This document shows, piece after piece, positions 1-12,614 of a stretch of DNA of 64,000 nt. The DNA is from Rotaria macrura (Eukaryota > Rotifera > Eurotatoria > Philodinida > Philodinidae), in contig OENT01000267.1 in assembly GCA_900239685.1 (NCBI GenBank), positions 62,001 to 126,000 on the forward strand. The letters run 5' to 3'. The translations under genes were made by a program, and so were the position numbers. Below the pieces are notes generated by a model, which did no database searches, was not told the DNA's origin, and was given only the letters and a program-made list of their open reading frames with translations. Positions within the stretch are counted from its first letter, which is position 1. Each line of letters opens with the position of its first letter.

Positions 1-372
1 AATCAAATAAAATAGTCGACTTTTTTCATGATTTACTATTATCAGTAAGACTCGAATTGATGAGCAGTTTGAGGTCTGAATTCAAAAATTAGTTTTTCTG
101 TTGTATAATCCAGCAGCTATGACACTGCATTGAAATGTTCATTTTATCAAGATGCATCTAGTATTGGCTCAATGGTTTTTGAAGGTTATCGCGATCTAGG
201 AATGAGCGAGGGGTCACTTTTCATAATTTTATTGGTTTCAAAAATAAATGTGACTTATCAGCTTCGGAGTTCTTTAGTAAAGTAAGGTCCTTACCTTATG
301 TTTGTTATCTGGAATATCATGTGTAGACATTAGGATATCATCGAATAACTATTTACATTTTCTTCTGTTTAG

Positions 373-493
373 TGGTCAACTGAGTACGATTCGACCAACA
401 AAAGAAGCTGTGCTTTTTGCTTCGGCAACTAATGCACGTACTAATGCAGCATTACATAACACTACAACACCAAATAATTATCGTCGTTTCTAA
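373..493 (+). CDS. Terminal exon of an unidentified gene
   Basis: A 3' terminal exon follows a T-rich stretch ending in an acceptor AG at 371-372. It reads 39 residues in the phase set by one leading base and stops with TAA at 491-493. The residues are rich in Ala, Thr and Asn and end in Asn-Asn-Tyr-Arg-Arg-Phe. A polyadenylation signal AATAAA lies at 651-656, which supports a real 3' end. Positions 1-370 look intronic, so the rest of the gene lies upstream of the window. I do not recognise the product from this short tail, and no function is proposed. Confidence 0.5.
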
Positions 494-2255
494 TTGATAA
501 TCTATCTATCTATTCTATTTTTTGTCAATATTCACAACCAAGATATATATTTTGTCGATACTGTAGAGCACATACCTGTTTTTTTTCTCTTACACATTTG
601 TTTTGTGTATGCAATTTGAGGAAAATGAACCATAAAAATAAGAAAATTTAAATAAAGAAAATATAAGAAAACATTTTTGCTGATATCACAAGGTTGTTTT
701 TGTTTGTTACAATTTATTGAAAAGTAATTATGCATAGATATTGAAATTAACATGCACAATTAGTCAAGTAACTATGTATCGTTGTTAACAGTGATGTCAA
801 TTAGTTTACTACTTAGTAAACATGAACATGTTTTCCATTATATCTACGGTAAAAAATACGTAATAAAAAATTTATTGTAGATGATAGATCATCATCGATC
901 TTATCGATGAAAATATATTCAATCAAATTTTCATTCATTTTTACTTCCTAATATTCTAGGGTAGTATTACGAGTTCATGATTCTCTTTATATCTACAGTT
1001 GATCCTTGTGGTTGTAAGTTACTGATAGAGAATATCAATTGAATCAATATGAGTAAATACTGTATACAACTGTCAGACATATTTTTATCTAGGTTGTTGA
1101 CAACGATGATGAGAAAGTATTCGTTGATTTCTATCTGATAGTTCCATGATGGGAGAAATTCATTTTTGTTTTCTACGCACAAACTACTGATCTCGATTAT
1201 TTTACGGTATAAGGTTAGGTATTGAATATGTCATGATGTTAATTCTAGTTTTGCTCATAGAATTCCTTGCCTGACATACCTGTATATTATTCATGTCAAT
1301 TACTTATCTTAATTAGTTCCACTTTCAAATAGATACTTGACATTACTCATACTACTCTATATCATTTTGATAAGGATCAGCAATCTTGCTTTATTTTATG
1401 TTTCTTCGAAGTAGTGATACATGGGGCAATGATAATTAATCAAAAGAACTACCCCTACGCTATATCAAACACTACAAAATAAAACTAGAAAAGCAGTTTA
1501 GGAGAACATGAACCTAGATTGTCTAAATTGTCTGGAGAACAGTCGCTGATACGCTAATTACTCTATTACTATGTACATAAATCTACGAAATCTGTTTATT
1601 TTTACAGAGAAATAAAGTTCTATAGTTGAAATGATTACCATTCTTTTTTCTAACAAATTTGGAACGTATAATTTTAGTGATAACCATCACCAAGACACAA
1701 ACACAGGCGCGCGTTGATTTATATTCTCATAAGAAATAAGCGTATACTGTCGTACATGTCTGACACTCTTAAACACGCTTTTTGCTACAGCAACTGTCGT
1801 TTCAGTGAAGAATTTTCCAGCGTTGTTTTGAGTCTATCCAAGTTAAAAAGATCTTCTCACAGTTGTTCCAATCATTTTCAACGCTTGTTAATTCACATAA
1901 TGTGTATAAGGTTTTTTATTCACTTCAATGTTCTTTTATGAAGTGCTTTTCTTTAGAGAAAAGTCTCTATTTCCGGAGGCATTATTCGGCTCTTTACCAT
2001 CGTTCATTAGATTCAGAAAAAGAAAACTATCCAAAACAGCAGCGTTTTAACGATTTACTTCTTCGATCCATCAAAGTTTGTCAAGAATTACACAACAGTT
2101 CGGAACGACATGTTCTACGTGAGACATCGTAAGAAAAAAGTCGACGAGTATTCAATGCCATAAATCAGAAACATCTTCGAACTACCTGAAAGCTCTTCAT
2201 CTAAGAAACACATCAAAATTCAGACACTATAATTATTTGTAAAAGCAGTAGTAGA
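494..2255. other. Intergenic, 3' UTR then no supported gene
   Basis: The first part is the probable 3' UTR of the preceding exon. The rest is AT-rich. Overlapping + strand reading frames of 75 and 89 codons at 1714-2132 show no recognisable domain and no convincing splice structure. No RNA gene or repeat was seen. Confidence 0.5.
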
Positions 2256-3441
2256 TGTCAATACGGAAAGAAAACTGTTGAAAAATGCCAGATGCATTCC
2301 ATTCCTAGTTGTTCGATGTTTCAGAGTATGTATCTCCAAGCAACATGTCGATCGCCGAGTTCACGAATTTCAGCCTCTGACATGTTCTCGTAACCCCATC
2401 GCCGATTGTTTTCTTCACTAGCTATTGCGAAAACATCCGGGCGTTGTGAACTTGCTCCTTCTGACGTCGAGCCGGTACTGACGAGAGTGACGGTTGCAGG
2501 TACTGGTCCGTAAAGACGATCACGTCGACGATTTTCAGCTCGAAGACTGAACAGAAGAACGACAGCCATGATAACGCCTAGTGCACAAAAGCCTAGATTA
2601 ACGGCATGACCAAGTATAAAACGTGGCGCATCTTGCGTACGGTAGATTTGTCCACTGATTGCACCACCTGCATTACCGACAGATAACATGAATGCCAATG
2701 CAGTTGCTTTCTTTGTTTGTGGACTGATGTTACCCGATATAAATGCAATGCTCGTAGCTATACAGGGAGATAGACCACCCGCTGCAAGAATCACTGCTAT
2801 ATAGTTCATAGTCAACTGTTCAACTGCTATTAGAATGACGAAGCCAATAATACTAATGAAAAGCCAGAAAATGATGAAGATACTACGCCGTGCATACTTG
2901 TCCGATATGTAAGCTGTTGACATTGTTGTTAGAAAAGCAAATACGTATGGAGGAGCAGTAAGTAGTTGTGCTTGATAGGTAACGAAACCGAGATTATGAA
3001 TGATAGTCGGTGAGAAAAATGACAAAGAATAAAATGGAACACACAATCCGATGTAGCATAGTGACCAAACATAGATTCTCCATTCTGATAAAGCGGCTAC
3101 GACTTGTTTCCAGCTAAAATGTTCACTGGCACCAGCCCCAGCATCTGATTCTAGACGAATTATGACGCGTTGACATTCAGTTTCAGTGAGAAACTTCGGT
3201 CGATCCGATGGAAAGTCGTTAATAAGAAAGAATGCTGCTACTCCAACAACCACGGTTAAGATACCTTCGAGATAGAAGATCCAACGCCAACCTTCTTGAC
3301 CTCCCATGCCTGCCATTCTGCCTATACCGTAGGCTAGGACACCACCGAATGCGCCAGCAAGAGCCGCAGCAGAGAAAAGAATACTGACACGCCAGGAAAG
3401 CTCACGTCTCTTGTACCAACTCGAAAGATAGAAACTTGCTC
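2256..3441. repeat. Duplicated unit A (exon 2 and 3' flank of permease)
   Basis: This block matches 8090-9275 at a constant offset of 5834 bp with no net indel. It includes 65 bp beyond the stop codon. Identity is uneven: some blocks are nearly identical and others are clearly diverged. Confidence 0.9.
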
Positions 3442-4917
3442 CTAAAGTGAATGAAAAAATTAAGAATAGTGGCTCGGACAATGTTGGATCGTGATAGAAA
3501 CATTTGTATAGAGAGAGATGTTCGAAAAATCAAAACTAAAGGTCAAAAAAAGGTTCTTGCAATAGGATAGATACCGAAAAGTTCGAATTGGGACACTAAA
3601 TTGGTGAAAGGACAGGAAAATTTCAAAAGTAAGAGATAAGATGTCTGTTGAAACACTCGATTAATGCGATATTCACATGGATATTCACTATTATGTAACG
3701 TTTGCTGGAAACCGATTGAACTTGAAGACTGAACACAAAATTTACTTATAGGACCGATTATATCCTGTAGTGGTTGACCAGGTTGTCCTCGGAGATAATA
3801 CTTAGATAGGAAAACGTGTTGAAATCAAATAGGATCATGGCTGATGAAAAAAATGAGGTCGATTAGTAGATCTATTTTCATTTTTCAGACAGTTTGAACC
3901 CAACATTAAAATAAACTTTCAAAACATCCTTTCCATTCAATGTTACATAGTATTTTGGAATCTGGATGTTAAGTGCGGTCATGATTATCTGATGAATATC
4001 TATTGATGGTAAAAATATGAATTCACTACGACTGACACTCGATTTCAGAAATACTCAAGTTCTGCCTTCAAAGAAGTTTTCATGGAACATTTGAAAGATA
4101 GGCTAGAGTGTGAGATACACATCAATCTTTCCAGTTACGTGTAACAGATGCTCGAATAAAAGATATCTTTTAGCAGCAACTGAACTGTTGTCCTCGTTTT
4201 AAGAACTCTAGAGATTTTTTGACAGGCAAGAGTTTACATTTCCAAGGTTCGCGGTTCGATGATTTGAATTGAAAGTTTTTGCTTGTTAAAGGTTTTTCTC
4301 GTGACTCTTTGCCATGAAGTATGAATGCTTTCGACTATTACAAGACTTTTGTCAGTGTATTCCCAGTGAATAAGTTCAAGTCAATTCTCATTTTGTATAC
4401 CTGGAAAGAGGCCAGATTCAAAAGCACCAAGAAATAATCGACAAATGAGAAGACCTGCATAGGACTTGACCAAACCCATCAGCGTCATAACTATGCCCCA
4501 TGCCACCATGATCATGGGTATCCATCGACTTGGTCTAAATCGTTTCAGTACCAGATTCGAAGGAACTTCAAACAAGACGTACGTAATGAAGAATACGCTG
4601 AGACATGCATTGTATTTAGTACTACTCAAATTTAATGTCACAGTTAGACCGTCAAGTTTCGCTTGACCAATGTTCACGCGATCCAGATAACTTAACAGAT
4701 AGAGTACCGTCATAGTCGGAACCAAGTGCCAATCGAGTTTGCGTAAGAGTATTTTATCTTCTGGATCTTTTCCATTTTCATTGAAGGCAATATTATCGAC
4801 GTCGTTTATGGAAGACTCTACTTTTATGGCATCTACTGTAGCGGATATTGTTTCGGCAAGTTCTGCTTTGGTAGAACTCGATAGACTTGTCTTCTTAACT
4901 TTATCAAGGTTGCTCAT
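2321..4917 (-). CDS. MFS permease, anion:cation symporter family, copy A
   Basis: This is a plasma-membrane transporter of the ACS family of the major facilitator superfamily, the group that includes fungal allantoate (Dal5) and nicotinate (Tna1) permeases. It is expected to import a small organic anion with protons; the substrate cannot be read from sequence. Exon 1 is 4917-4401 and exon 2 is 3441-2321, joined inside the Gly codon of a Leu-Phe-Pro-Gly motif, giving about 545 residues. An approximately 60-residue cytosolic N-terminus precedes the first helix (LVPTMTVLYLLSYLDRVNIG). The family signatures FYLSSWYKRRE and EGWRWIFYLEG are present, and about 12 membrane segments can be counted with a central loop near the PSDRPKFL stretch. 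The 959 bp intron is far longer than the 55 bp intron of copy B. Nothing is broken, so the gene looks functional. Relatives are mainly fungal, suggesting horizontal acquisition; that is inference. Confidence 0.9.
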
Positions 4918-7900
4918 AGTATATGACGGATAGAAATGTTCTAAACGACTAACTACTTCAAGAGCGATTACACGTATGAATGTATCAAAACAGGCACGAA
5001 AATAAACAGAGAGAGAGAGAGAGAGATAATAGCGTTGAAATTTGTAGCTTTGTGCGTGACATTCTCATCTTATTGTTATCAGAGTGTCATATTTCGTTCT
5101 GTTTCCAGGCGAAAATTACTTGTGCTTGAAATTGAATGGTGTATAATTTGATGCATTAATTGATTTAAATAATAACCAAAATATTTCATGACATGGCGAG
5201 ACGTTAAAAACTCAAATGTCGAAAAAAAATTTATTGACGAATAGAAGTGTGTAAGAAGTTAAAGATCAAAAATGAAAATCTTCCAAAGAAAATGTCGAAT
5301 AAACAAAATGCAGTATTATAGGTCCATTGAAAAAGAGATGTCTATCAGATGAAAGAATGCAAGATATCTAAAGGATGAAATGGAATTTTTAGAGAGCATC
5401 ATTATTGGTCTATATAGCCTATCCAAAAGGGCATGCAATAAATGCATATATACATATATCAATTTTCGCTTTCTTCCAATGATAGATAATCTTCGAAAAC
5501 ACATCACACTATTATTAATTTTCGATTGAACTTCGTTGCTTTTACATATTTTGCATCTAGCTAAGATACTCACATTCAATTTTTCTAGGAAACAGATTGC
5601 TGCATTGTGAAACGTAATGAACACGACTGTAAACGTTCATCTGTGTTATCAATGTTTTCTTTTTTCCTTTAATCAAATAACAATTAGGAAATTAACATAG
5701 TATCGAAGAGTGAGTGTACTGATGAATTTTTCAATGGTTAAGAAATTTCATAACAATATTCTTTCAAATTATATTTGTTGTCACAGTAGTTGCTCATTCC
5801 GTAACTGTCCATCAGTGAATAATCAATCACATATATTCGGTTCTTAACAAACATACCGAATCATCGAATTTCCAAATTAATAACTTAAAACGAATGAAAC
5901 ATAACTCCGACAGACTTCATTGACACTTTTTTCCAATCAAAAATTATTTCATCTACTAAGATCATTCATTCTTGTTCGATAATAATTAGGTTAGTACTGG
6001 AATACGTTATTGAAAACGTCTTGTGTTTCAATCGAGAGTTTGCCGAGAATCAAAATAGAACTTGAGGCATATCGTTGTTGTACGATCTTCGGACTTGATC
6101 CATCTTGGTAAACTCACAGTCGTACCACAAACATCTTTCATATATATTCGAGATGAATTAAGTATGGATTCAAGAAAAACCATAGTTTTCGTGTGAACAA
6201 ATGTATGTATGGCATGAATACGTATCTATTCAATATCCATGCTTCGTAGATTGTGTGTCAATATCCAACGTGAAATAGTCATTTAATTCAACCGATTGTT
6301 AATCATGATGAGAAATGTTTGCATTGATAGCTCAAGTGACTAATTCGAGATATTGGGTTTTTTCGGATAAGGTCAAAGATCGATGTGATACATAAACAAT
6401 CAATTTGATAGAGATGTCTTGGTATTGATCGATGGTTGTCATCGGCAATGGAGTAAGTTCGAGAAAAGAAATAAGAATTGGTTGGAAGTTATGCTTTGTA
6501 TTGAATACATGATTGCATCTTGAATTGATACTTATGGTTGAATAGAAAGAATGCCAACATACATCAAGAAGCAGATATGTTCAGAGATGACAGACGTAGG
6601 AAAATTGATTGTCATGTCAGCTGCTTTCGTAGACATACGCTTTTTATGTTTAATTGGCTACGGAAGGAACGTGAAATATTAATTTTCGGTAAAGTCATTT
6701 GCATGGAAAAGAATTTCTAATCAAATTTATACATCCATTCAAACATCGGTATAGAGGTATAAGAAATATACAAATTTTAACGGTTATTGATATCGCTGCA
6801 CTTCTATATCTCTATTGATGTGAATGTATTAATTTTGCTACGAACTGTTTTTATTTTAAGAAAATGATTTTGTCGAAAAATCTAGATTCCATCATAGATG
6901 GTTATAAGTTGCTGTTATTTGATACATGTTTTAATAATGTAGCGTGTTAGACTTGAAACTCGATTGAACATTTTTCGTGTGCTTGCAGTAGAATCAAAGC
7001 TACTTTCAGTGTGACGATATTTTTTTCTATCTCAAGATATACACTGGTTTCTCCCTACAATAATAGTATAGCATACTGCTAACACAGTACAATCGAATCT
7101 GTATTGAATGCGTCGATGAAACTTATTAGATAATTAATTGTTTTTCTCGAAGATGAAATTCGGTTTTGAATCAACATTGGATTAAAAGTATTCTATGCAT
7201 AGCAGGAAAAGTCGACTTGCTTCATTCAAAACGTAGAATAAACGCCTGAGATGGCGTGTGAATGAATCATGGGATAATATATTCAAGCATCTTACAAAGA
7301 ACATGTTATAAATATTCACTGTAACAGATGAATTTTCTGCTACACAATTATTTTGCAAAAAATTGAGCGAGAAAATGAACCCATTTTGTAACCACTTCTT
7401 GTATGCGATTTAAAAATAAATTAAGTAACTAATGTCTTTAGTGAGTTGCTGCGGACACAAACGATGCCAATACTGTAGTAATTGTACTCTATCAATTCTT
7501 GTTTGCAGTTTACCTCAAATCAGGAGCATAGAAATGAAGTAGAATGTGAATGTGAGAATCTGAGAAGTCAAATAGTTTTACTAAAACTAATAGAAAAGTT
7601 GATGGGATGTTTGTCTGCAAATTTGATGATTAGAATCAATTTTTTAATTCAAGCACCCATCACACGCACAACTATATTTTTCTTTGTCCAGATGAAAGTA
7701 GATAAACCCAATCCGAACAGGCGAACATAGAATCCTTCACACGAATCTTATTTAATTTTGTACCATCACGTTAGATGTGTGTTTGTGATCCTCAACGACT
7801 CACTACTATAGATGTCTAAAAGTTTATTCATCTGCAGTTTGAATACAGCCAGCAAGATCAATTGGTTACAAGGTTTATACGGCTATAAAAATAAGAAAGC

Positions 7901-8089
7901 AAAATTTTCATCGGTCCAGAGAATCGAATCTAAGGTGTTGAGAACTCAGAAACATTTTATAAGCGTACGGTCATTTTTTTGCAAATCACAAACGATCTTC
8001 TCGTTTACTTAGAGTGTGATGGAACGTAATTGTAACTAACACACAGATTATCATGATCAGATGCTACCGTCGTTTGTATTAATACTAGC
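4918..8089. other. Intergenic between the permease copies
   Basis: No intact gene is supported here. A short AG dinucleotide tract lies at 5008-5025, in the presumed 5' region of copy A. On the + strand around 7438-7600 there is a Cys/His-rich stretch with a Cys-Gly-His pattern and Cys-x2-Cys spacing that weakly recalls a RING-type zinc finger. It is interrupted by stop codons unless spliced. The other open frames are short and featureless. Confidence 0.5.
5008..5025. repeat. AG dinucleotide microsatellite
   Basis: Nine uninterrupted AG units lie about 90 bp upstream of the start codon of permease copy A (minus strand). Confidence 0.85.
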
Positions 8090-9275
8090 TGTCAGTATCA
8101 AAAGAAAACTGTTGAAAAATGGCAGATGCATTCTGTTCTTATTTGTTTGATGTTTCAGAGTATGTATCTCCAAGCAACATGTCGATCGCCGAGTTCACGA
8201 ATTTCAACCTCTGACATGTTCTCGTAACCCCATCGCCGTTTCTCCTCTTCGCTACCAATTGTGAATATATCTGGAAGCTGTGTGTTTGTTCCTTCTGGCG
8301 TCGAGCCTGTACTGACGAGAGCGACGGTGGCAGGTACTGGTCCGTAAAGACGATCACGTCGACGATTTTCAGCTCGAAGACTGAACAGAAGAACGACAGC
8401 CATGATAATGCCTAGTGCACAAAAGCCTAGATTAACGGCATGACCAAGTATAAAACGTGGCGCATCTTGCGTACGGTAGATCTGTCCACTGATAACGCCA
8501 CCGATGTTTCCCACAGAAATCATAAATGCCAATGCAGTTGCTCGCTTTGTTTGTGGACTGATGTTACCCGATATAAATGCAATACAAGTAGCTATACATG
8601 GAGATAGACCACCCGCTGCAAGAATCACTGCTATGTAGTTGGCAATCAATTGATCAACAGCTATCAAAATGATGAAACCAATACTGCTAACAGAAAGCCA
8701 GAAAATGATGAAGATACTACGCCGTGCATACTTGTCCGATATGTAAGCTGTTGTCATTGTTGTTAGAAAAGCAAATACGTATGGAGGAGCAGTAAGTAGT
8801 TGTGCGTGATAGGTAAAGAAACCGAGATTATGAATGATAGTCGGTGAGAAAAATGACAAAGAATAAAATGGAACACACAATCCGATGTAGCATAGTGACC
8901 AAACATAGACTCTCCATTCTGATAAAGCGGCTACGACTTGTTTCCAGCTAAAATGTTCACTGGCACCAGCCCCAGCATCTGATTCTAGACGAATTATGAC
9001 GCGTTGACATTCAGTTTCAGTGAGAAACTTCGGTCGATCCGATGGAAAATCGTTAATAAGAAAGAATGCCGCTGCTCCGACAACCACGGTTAAGATACCT
9101 TCGAGATAGAAGATCCAACGCCAACCTTCTTGACCTCCCATGCCTGCCATTCTGCCTATACCGTAGGCTAGGACACCACCGAATGCGCCAGCAAGAGCCG
9201 CAGCAGAGAAAAGAATACTGACACGCCAGGAAAGCTCACGTCTCTTGTACCAACTCGAAAGATAGAAACTCGCGC
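8090..9275. repeat. Duplicated unit B (exon 2 and 3' flank of permease)
   Basis: This is the partner of 2256-3441, colinear without net indels. Sequence similarity drops within about 10 bp of the exon 2 acceptor and resumes at lower identity in exon 1. Confidence 0.9.
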
Positions 9276-9832
9276 CTATTGAGAACGAAACTGTAGTAAA
9301 TATATTCTAATTGTGGGTCATTCATCATACCTGGAAAGAGGCCTGACTCGAAAGCCCCAAGAAATAGTCGACATGTGAGAAGACCGCCATAGTTTTGTAC
9401 TAAACCCATCAATGTCATCACGATGCCCCATGCAACCATGATCATGGGTATCCATCGACTAGGTCGCAGTCGTTTCAATATGAGATTAGATGGAATCTCA
9501 AATAAGACATAGGTCACGAAGAATATACTAAGACATGCGTTGTATTGACTACTACTTAAATTTAATGATACTGTTAGACCGTCAAGCTTAGCTTGGCCAA
9601 TATTTACTCGATCAAGGAAACTTAAAAGATAGAGTACAGTCATGGTTGGAACCAAGTGCCAGTCTAATTTGCGAATGAGTTTTTTATCGCCTGGATCAAA
9701 TTCCTGATCACTGCCAATGACAACATTCATGTCTTGTTCGGGAATGTCTATCTTGCCGGATATGGTCTCCAGAGACTCTTTAGTGAATGAAGTCATCCTG
9801 TTGTATCGCCCGCTTTGGCTGAGATCGCTCAT
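8155..9832 (-). CDS. MFS permease, anion:cation symporter family, copy B
   Basis: This is the second, intact copy of the ACS-type permease. Exon 1 is 9832-9331 and exon 2 is 9275-8155, separated by a 55 bp GT-AG intron at the same Leu-Phe-Pro-Gly position as in copy A, giving about 540 residues. I chose the start at 9832 because it aligns with the Met-Ser-(Asn/Asp)-Leu start of copy A; an upstream in-frame ATG at 9859 would add nine residues. Family signatures (FYLSSWYKRRE, EGWRWIFYLEG) and the same C-terminal WRYIL end are retained. The N-terminal cytosolic tail differs strongly from copy A while the transport core is conserved. Most replacements in exon 2 are conservative membrane substitutions or fall in the C-terminal tail, which suggests continued selection on both copies. 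The substrate is unknown. Confidence 0.9.
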
Positions 9833-11240
9833 AATTTCTTTTGAAAAGTAGTGTTGCAATGAATGACCGACTGAAAGCGAACAATTTTCATGAATGTTAG
9901 TATGAAAATAGATGCATAACTTGTCAGAGAGATAACATCAGCCAAATGTATATTAATTAGTACGAAAATGTCTATTAAGAATAATCAGTAATTGCTCTCC
10001 TTTTCTCTGTGAGTCGAGAAGGTAATATTTATTTTAGGGTGAGTATTTTACAGCTGAAACTATTTACTAATTTTATGAGCAATTGAGTAATGCTGATTTT
10101 ATGGAATGATAAAGAATGAATACGAAACATTTCTGAAGGATCCATGTAAACATAAATCAAGATGAATGAATTCATCAGCAATCAACTACAAATATCGTCC
10201 AAATAAATGAAGATTACTGTACTGATAATACATGATATAGTGTTCAATGGTATGATAACTCTGACAGATAAGTATAGTAGACTTACTTTTCAATTCGTAT
10301 GTTGGCTCTTTGTAATACTATTTGTTAACCCTACGGTATCGCTTCAAGCAAATTTGATTGCATCTGATAGCATACTGATATGAACACATCAAAAGTTCGA
10401 TGCACACAACTTTATTTTCTATATTCTATTCTGTTTTTTATTATTTATTGATGTTAACAAAATGAACTGAAAAAACGAATACTTCGTTCAATATTTACGT
10501 GTTATGTTGTTTTCATTATCAAAAAATAAAAAATGGAAAAGACAAAATATTAGACGCGAAAATTAGGTTGTGTCCTTAAGTTTTTTTTTGTTTTAACTGT
10601 ATATCATCGGATTATCTTATGAAGTCGAATTCGTTTGAATATAGTAAGTACATGCAATAAAAGAAAACTATGAAGGTAAAATAATACATAAAAAACAACA
10701 TGTTTCGGTACCTAATAGACGATTTTTCATCAACATCGGATTCTATTCGCTGTCGTAGTAGTCCAAGACAGAAACTTATGAATGTAAAAATGATTATTTT
10801 TTTCGATCTTATCAAACTGTTTTTCACATAATACATTTAGTGAGCTTTATGTAGTCAAATTAATTGTTTTTTGATTGTATCTAACGATATATACAATTTC
10901 GTTCAAGTTGACTTTTTTCTCTTACTTATTTTCATATTTATAGGTACCCAGTCGACTAAAATTTAGCATTCATTATGAGTATTCAATCATCAGGAATACA
11001 TCAATCTATGATTCTTTGTTTTTCGAAGGTTACAGTGGTGTTACATATGGTGAATTGTTCATTTGTACTAGCTTTTCTGTACATTATAGGAGTTAGATGA
11101 AGGAGAGAATTCATATTTATTTATCGTAGGCTCGTTTTTATCATGATCTTCGTAGGAAAAATGTTATAGTCTAGCCTTTTCACACTCAACAAGCACGTTT
11201 TAGACTTGAGGCTTTCATAGGTACATTGTGAAAAAGAAGG
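9833..11240. other. Intergenic, no gene seen
   Basis: AT-rich DNA between permease copy B and the hAT-like element. It would contain the copy B promoter. No coding exon, RNA gene or repeat stands out. Confidence 0.5.
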
Positions 11241-11248
11241 GCTCAATC
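11241..11248. repeat. Left target-site duplication (8 bp)
   Basis: The 8 bp GCTCAATC abuts the left end of the element at 11249. It matches the right flank GTTGAATC (15938-15945) at six of eight positions, as expected for an old 8-bp duplication of the hAT type. Confidence 0.6.
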
Positions 11249-12310
11249 TAGGGGTGTCAGATTAGAGTTAGTGTAAGCATTAAGTAATACTGATACTAAG
11301 GCTTTTGCATTAGATTTATTCTGTTAACTTAATGCTTTGGTATTATTAGCATTAGCATTAATTAATATCTAGCCATTATTGCATTAGAGTTAAGTAATGC
11401 TCTCTGTAACCATTAAGTTAGCATTAGTTTTAAGACTAATTCAACTACTCCATTCAACTTTTGGACTACTGCCTGTACATACTGCTCGCGACTTTTTGAA
11501 GGATATTTTAGGAAACCACTGGTGAATTCTTGAGTGCTACTTGAACTTGTGACTTATAACTTTCCACTCCTGTATCACCATCACATTAGAATTATTTCGG
11601 AGACATCTAACTGTCATACAAATTATTATGTTGATTGTTTTTTTAGAGTAAATTATTCTCTTCGATAGATTGAATAAATTCAGAAGTTTGGTGTAGAAAA
11701 AATCATTTCTTTTCCCGTAAAGACATGCATTTCCCAACGCAAATGAAGAAAATATGTGTCGTTCGAAGAGTCAGTTCACGTAAGCAACGACGTATTTTCA
11801 TAAATGCTGCTTAATCGAGATCGTTCGGTTTCACTCAATTTAAGGCTCGTTGTAGAGAAAAAAGTGCTATGAATATTGCCGAAAGTCGTTTTGAAAACAC
11901 TGATTCTTCGATATTTGATGAGCATTTTAGGAAAAACTCGAAAAGTGACGAATTTCATCACGGGGCTATTAGTCTGGTCATATCTGAGGAACAGCTCAAC
12001 CGAATGAGCTGAAATTTTCTACGGGAATAAATCTCAATGAATTTTATTCAGCAGAGAATTTTTCTCTCAAAATACTGAGTCCTTTATATTTTATGAATCA
12101 TCTAATATCTGGAAACAGCTGTACTTTTGGGTAATTCAGCCCTTCATAGCACTCGATAGAAATCTGGTTGGTATCTTGTATTTCTAGTTTGTTCAGAGCT
12201 TTAGGGTATGTAATGTTCCTGAAATTTTCAGCTCTTTAAATTCTTCTAATCATTTAGGAACTCATCCACAAAATGATGATTCTCATTAAAATCATGAATT
12301 TCGGAAGTTT
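11249..12310 (+). repeat. Left terminal inverted repeat of hAT-like element
   Basis: This is the inverted counterpart of about 14890-15937. The outer 200 bp hold many copies of GCATTA or its complement TAATGC, a possible subterminal transposase-binding array. The inner edge is set by a conserved stretch around 12262-12305 that matches about 14900-14945 inverted. Confidence 0.85.
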
Positions 12311-12614
12311 CCATATGTGAAAATGTGGGTTACCGAAATTACGGTCTTCTATGGTTTTGAAGTACGTACGGATCATTACGACTTTTTGAAAAATTCGCGT
12401 GAAATCTATAAGCTTGGCCTCAAAATACTCCTTGAAAAAGATCCATAAATTGAACACCTTTTCGTTAGGAAAAGTAGTAAGGGTCGCCGACAAACTCCCA
12501 GAAGACTTCTATTGTTTCAGATAAATTCTACCTGGTGAAAATTTGCACACGATTCTCTATAAGTTTGCATCAAAATATTCTTTGAAAACGAAAAAACATT
12601 TTCTTCCAAAAATC

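Noticed and set aside
1714-2132. Two overlapping + strand frames of 75 and 89 codons
   Set aside because: No recognisable domain, and neither connects to other exons by consensus sites.
11537-11737. 66-codon frame mirrored by an almost identical frame at 15461-15661
   Set aside because: Both lie in the inverted repeats of the hAT-like element and have no domain; they are repeat shadows rather than genes.
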